Source of the DNA: Nitrospira sp.
Lineage (GTDB): Bacteria; Nitrospirota; Nitrospiria; Nitrospirales; Nitrospiraceae
Direction of reading: 5' to 3'
Assembly: GCA_015903945.1 (NCBI GenBank)
Contig: JABMDL010000024.1
Span: 1-53,754, forward strand
DNA: 53,754 bases
Shown here: positions 50,748 through 53,754 of the stretch, in pieces
Numbering within the stretch: position 1 is the stretch's first letter
Layout of the letters: each line of letters starts with the position of its first letter
Translations under genes and position numbers: made by a program
The notes under the pieces: generated by a model
What the model saw: only the letters and a program-made list of their open reading frames with translations
Told to the model about the DNA's origin: nothing
Databases searched by the model: none

Positions 50748-51070
50748 GAAGAGCAGAAGGCGTTGCAACCCGTGGCAGTGCTGACAGGCCGTTTCTCAGA
50801 GTCGTCGTGGCTGCGAGGGATCCCACAATGTGGGCTAGAGAGATAGAGAGGATCCAGACCTGCGCCATTCGGAAAGCGGACCGCGAGGCCAGCCTAGCCG
50901 GCCTGTGCGGTCCACTTCATCTATCATTGGCAGGCCACGGGGACAGTAACCCGGTAGCCAGCAACAGCACGGCTGGGGGCGCGCCAAAAACTGCCGCGTC
51001 CACGACGAGTGCATTGCTTGCAAATGGTGGCCTGTCTCCCGGCACCGCTTCTGACGACCCTCTAAGCTGA
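50744..51070 (+). CDS. Hypothetical protein (108 residues)
   Basis: Starts at an ATG overlapping the RRM stop. N-terminal half charged (RVVVAARDPTMWAREIERI), C-terminal half Ala/Ser/Gly-rich. No family recognised, and a minus-strand frame overlaps, so it may not be real. Confidence 0.35.
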   Translation: MRRAEGVATRGSADRPFLRVVVAARDPTMWAREIERIQTCAIRKADREASLAGLCGPLHLSLAGHGDSNPVASNSTAGGAPKTAASTTSALLANGGLSPGTASDDPLS

Positions 51071-51091
51071 TCGTGGGAGAGAGAGGAGAAC

Positions 51092-51628
51092 ATGGAGCCA
51101 TTCGCGCACTGGGGAAGCGCCCTGCTCGGCATCGCCCCGTTCGTGGGATGTACCAACGGCATCGACCAACGGTTGACACAGGTCCAGAGAGAGTTGGAAA
51201 AGTCGCTTCACACGAATATCGCGCAGGGTGATCTCAGTATACAACGAGCCGGCGATCATCTCACCATCGTGATCACCGAACGATTGCTGTTTGCCGTGGG
51301 GAGTCATGAGATCAAGCCGGAAGGCATCGATGTGCTGAGGCGGATGGGGACTTTCCTGAAGACGGCTTCTCTCAAAGAAATCCGAGTGGCGGGGCATGGA
51401 GACAGGGCCACGGGCTTTGACCGTCCGGGCGCGTACTCCGAGATGGTGGCCCTCTCCAAGGCACGCGCGACTCAGGCGGGACGTGCCTTGAATGAGAACG
51501 GAGTGCATTCGCAGAACGCGATCATCGAATGGTATGGGGACATCCGGCCGATCGCCAGCAACGAGACCGAAGAGGGACGGCAAACGAATCGCCGCGTCGA
51601 AATTCTTCTGTACGCCGCACCTGCCTGA
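51092..51628 (+). CDS. OmpA-like domain protein
   Basis: 178 residues. An OmpA-like domain covers about 60-175: FAVGSHEIKPEGIDVLRRMG, VAGHGDRATGFDRPGAYSEM, LSKARATQAGRALNENG and the Arg of NRRVEI. The N-terminus (WGSALLGIAPFVGC) could be a poor lipoprotein signal. Binds peptidoglycan in related proteins. Confidence 0.75.
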   Translation: MEPFAHWGSALLGIAPFVGCTNGIDQRLTQVQRELEKSLHTNIAQGDLSIQRAGDHLTIVITERLLFAVGSHEIKPEGIDVLRRMGTFLKTASLKEIRVAGHGDRATGFDRPGAYSEMVALSKARATQAGRALNENGVHSQNAIIEWYGDIRPIASNETEEGRQTNRRVEILLYAAPA

Positions 51629-51855
51629 CGGTTGAAATCCGTAAGCGTGACCTGCTCGCAACGTGTTTCGGCGGGTTCGTGCGCAACGGGTAACGCCATT
51701 CTCGGAACACGAAGCGGATTGGAAGGGGTATCCAGCCGTACTTCCTGATCCAATCAAGCGTGATCGTCGCCGCACCCGATAATCTCACGTTCCGTATGCT
51801 GGTGTGCTTTGGTAGCAGATTCAACCTGACGAGTCCGAAGTAAGCCGGACAACCC

Positions 51856-53754
51856 ATGAATACGATTTGCGCACCTGTTGCAAGGATGGCCGAGATGGAA
51901 GAGCCGATTCGCGCCGAACTCTTCGGCATCGAGCGGCTTGAACAGCACGCAGCAAGTCTCGCGGTGGCACAGGTCGTCACCGATGATGCACGGGTGGGCC
52001 GGTTACTCACGCCACGAGTCCTTGATAATGGACGGGTCTTGGTGGAGTCGTATCAGGCGATCGCCCGTACGATTCGCGATGAGAAAGCGATTACCCCGGC
52101 GGATGAATGGTTCGTCGATAATTTCCATATTGTCGACGAACAGCTTCGCGAGATCATCGACGATTTGCCTCCCGGGTATTACAGGCAATTGCCAAAACTT
52201 GCGTTGGGCCACTTGCAGAATTACCCACGAGTCTTTGGAGTGGCCTGGGCATTCGTTGCCCACACCGACAGTCGTTTCGACCCCGACATGCTCCGTCGCT
52301 TTGTGATGGCGTATCAACGCGTACAACCGCTGACGATCGGTGAATTGTGGGCGGTGGCAATTTCGCTACGTGTCGTGCTGGTGGAGAATCTCCGGAGACT
52401 GGCCGAGCGGATCGTCTATAGCCGGAAGGCCCGGTTGGAAGCCGATGAGCTGGCGGATAGCCTATTCGGGAGTGAGGCCTTGGCTGCGGAGCTTCCCGCC
52501 AGTGCGCTCCGTCGTTTTGAGAGCAAACCATTAGCCACTGCGTTCGCCGTGCAGCTGGTTCAGCGACTCCGTGACCTGGATCCGAAGGTGCGTCCGGTGT
52601 TGCGGTGGCTCGACGAACGTCTGGTCGCACAGGGTACGACTGCCGACGACATGGTGCATGCCGAGCATCAGCAACAGGCGGCCATGAGCATTACGGTGCG
52701 CAATATCATCACCAGTATGCGGCTGACATCGGCGTTTGATTGGTCGGACTTTTTCGAAAGCGTCAGCCCGATCGACGCGATTCTGCGGACCGATCCCCGC
52801 TATGCCGAGATGGACTTTGTCACACGGGATACGTATCGCCATGCGATCGAGGATCTCTCGCGCGGCACGGGTCTTTCCGAAATCGACGTGACCACGCGTG
52901 TCGTGACCCGCGCTAGGCAGGCGGGGGGTGAGCCGCATATGCGAGAGCAACCGGAGCGGGAACGGCACATGGATCCCGGTTATTACCTCATCTCGCAAGG
53001 GCGCCGGGCGTTTGAACGAGAACTCGGCTACCGGGTGTCCTGGAAGGAGCGACTGCTGCGTTGGTATGTCCGGGGGTCCGCACCGGGCTATCTGGGATCG
53101 CTGACAGTTGGGACCGCCATGGTCCTAGCCGTACCGTTGTGGCATGCCGCCGAAGCGGGTGTGACCGTCGCAGGCTTGATGTGTCTCGGCCTCATTGCAT
53201 TCGTGCCGGCCTCGGATCTCGCCATGGCGCTCATCAATCGTACGGTGATGGCCATCCTCGGTCCGCGGTCCTTGCCCCGGATGGCATTGCGGGACGGCAT
53301 TCCCAAAGAGTTACGCACGATCGTGGTGGTGCCCACGTTGCTGACGAGCCGGCAGGGCGTCGATGAACAGATCGAGCGATTGGAAGTTCACTATCTGGCA
53401 AATTCAGACGATGACCTGCGTTTTGCCATGCTCTCAGACTGGAGAGATGCTCCGAGCGAAAGTATGCCGGGTGACGCCGAACTGCTGGCCTCTGCGGTGG
53501 AGAGGATTGCGCATCTAAACAAGCGGTATGGTCCCGCGGCTGGCGGCGGTCCGCGCTTCGTGCTGTTGCACCGCAGGCGTGTCTGGAACGAGTCCGAGCA
53601 GGTGTGGATGGGATGGGAACGGAAACGAGGCAAACTGCATGAGTTGAATCAATGGCTGCGCGGCTCGACGAGCACGACGTTCATGTCCGTCGGCGGGCAG
53701 CTCCCTGAGGCGATTCCGTCGGTCCGGTTCGTCATCACACTGGATGCCGATACT
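51856..53754 (+). CDS. ndvB: Cyclic beta-1,2-glucan synthase NdvB, N-terminal part (cut by window end)
   Basis: The frame is open from ATG 51856 to the last base, 633 codons, with no stop. The whole gene would be about 2,800 codons in this family. Residues of about 14-120 have the typical opening (EPIRAELFGIERLEQHA, ITPADEWFVDNFHIVDEQLREIIDDLP), then a long helical region with PKLALGHLQNYPRVFGVAWA and TRDTYRHAIEDLSRG. Two membrane spans lie near residues 410-470. The start of the GT84 domain follows (RTIVVVPTLLTS, VHYLANSDDDLRFA), and the window ends exactly at the DxD-like ITLDADT. The product is an inner-membrane enzyme making periplasmic or exported cyclic glucans. Start ambiguity: ATG 51886 or 51895 are alternatives. 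Confidence 0.93.
   Translation, partial: MNTICAPVARMAEMEEPIRAELFGIERLEQHAASLAVAQVVTDDARVGRLLTPRVLDNGRVLVESYQAIARTIRDEKAITPADEWFVDNFHIVDEQLREIIDDLPPGYYRQLPKLALGHLQNYPRVFGVAWAFVAHTDSRFDPDMLRRFVMAYQRVQPLTIGELWAVAISLRVVLVENLRRLAERIVYSRKARLEADELADSLFGSEALAAELPASALRRFESKPLATAFAVQLVQRLRDLDPKVRPVLRWLDERLVAQGTTADDMVHAEHQQQAAMSITVRNIITSMRLTSAFDWSDFFESVSPIDAILRTDPRYAEMDFVTRDTYRHAIEDLSRGTGLSEIDVTTRVVTRARQAGGEPHMREQPERERHMDPGYYLISQGRRAFERELGYRVSWKERLLRWYVRGSAPGYLGSLTVGTAMVLAVPLWHAAEAGVTVAGLMCLGLIAFVPASDLAMALINRTVMAILGPRSLPRMALRDGIPKELRTIVVVPTLLTSRQGVDEQIERLEVHYLANSDDDLRFAMLSDWRDAPSESMPGDAELLASAVERIAHLNKRYGPAAGGGPRFVLLHRRRVWNESEQVWMGWERKRGKLHELNQWLRGSTSTTFMSVGGQLPEAIPSVRFVITLDADT

Noticed and set aside
51522..52010. 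A 162-codon minus-strand frame
   Set aside because: It overlaps the OmpA-like gene end and the NdvB start on the other strand; neither composition nor a ribosome site supports it.
1..53754. CRISPR array, rRNA operon or integrase-flanked island
   Set aside because: No regularly spaced repeats, no rRNA segments, and no integrase other than the XerD housekeeping recombinase were seen; the two tRNA genes have intact 3' ends and show no attachment-site duplication.

Overview
The window looks like a chromosomal segment of a GC-rich Gram-negative bacterium, most probably Nitrospira or a close relative (phylum Nitrospirota). The basis is an outer-membrane lifestyle (complete Tol-Pal set, many lipoproteins), the combination of TatC, molybdenum-cofactor and multihaem cytochrome genes expected of a nitrite oxidiser, and my recollection of similar gene order in Nitrospira genomes. 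No 16S rRNA is present, so the taxon is an inference.

Layout. 1-1.5 kb: a HicB-like antitoxin and an AlbA_2-domain protein, ending in a REP-like hairpin. 1.7-5.4 kb, minus strand: trpS, a site-2-protease-type M50 peptidase and an LpoA-like periplasmic binding protein. 5.6-6.9 kb: xerD, tRNA-Val(TAC), tRNA-Asp(GTC). 7.2-20 kb: one long plus-strand run, tolQ-tolR-tolA-tolB-pal, two CpoB/YbgF-like lipoproteins, mutL, miaA, mtnP, a PfkB-family kinase, a TPR lipoprotein and a RodZ-like protein. 20.4-24.5 kb: a promoter-cytochrome c-terminator unit, an alpha/beta hydrolase, and two tandem-duplicated lipoprotein genes on the minus strand. 24.7-32.7 kb: a second plus-strand run with a DegP/DegQ protease, TatC, an Nbp35/Mrp-type Fe-S ATPase, MoeA, MobB, a hexahaem cytochrome and an ABC exporter. 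Together these would serve export and cofactor loading of periplasmic molybdo-enzymes such as nitrite oxidoreductase.

32.9-43 kb is mosaic: an RRM protein, a 2OG-Fe(II) oxygenase, a response regulator, a relic of an efflux outer-membrane gene, an RqcH/NFACT protein, a zinc-ribbon protein behind a sigma54-like promoter, a MITE-like element, a 520-residue HExxH peptide-hydroxylase-like protein, a PIN toxin with a short upstream antitoxin candidate, an orphan RHH protein, and a secreted PKD protein coupled to an APC permease.

43.5-51.6 kb is an island of very short genes, several only 32-110 codons long, many with strong Shine-Dalgarno sequences. It contains two more members of the same zinc-ribbon family, three single-span micro-membrane proteins, a Cro-type regulator, a Crp/Fnr regulator, a ferritin-like protein, a PAS-like protein, YtxH and DUF3309 proteins, a divergent RRM protein and an OmpA-domain protein. 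Two promoters in it share a motif at identical spacing to the -10 box, which suggests co-regulation. The window ends inside a very large cyclic beta-1,2-glucan synthase (NdvB) gene. The small-protein island and the HExxH protein are the best candidates for undescribed biology.
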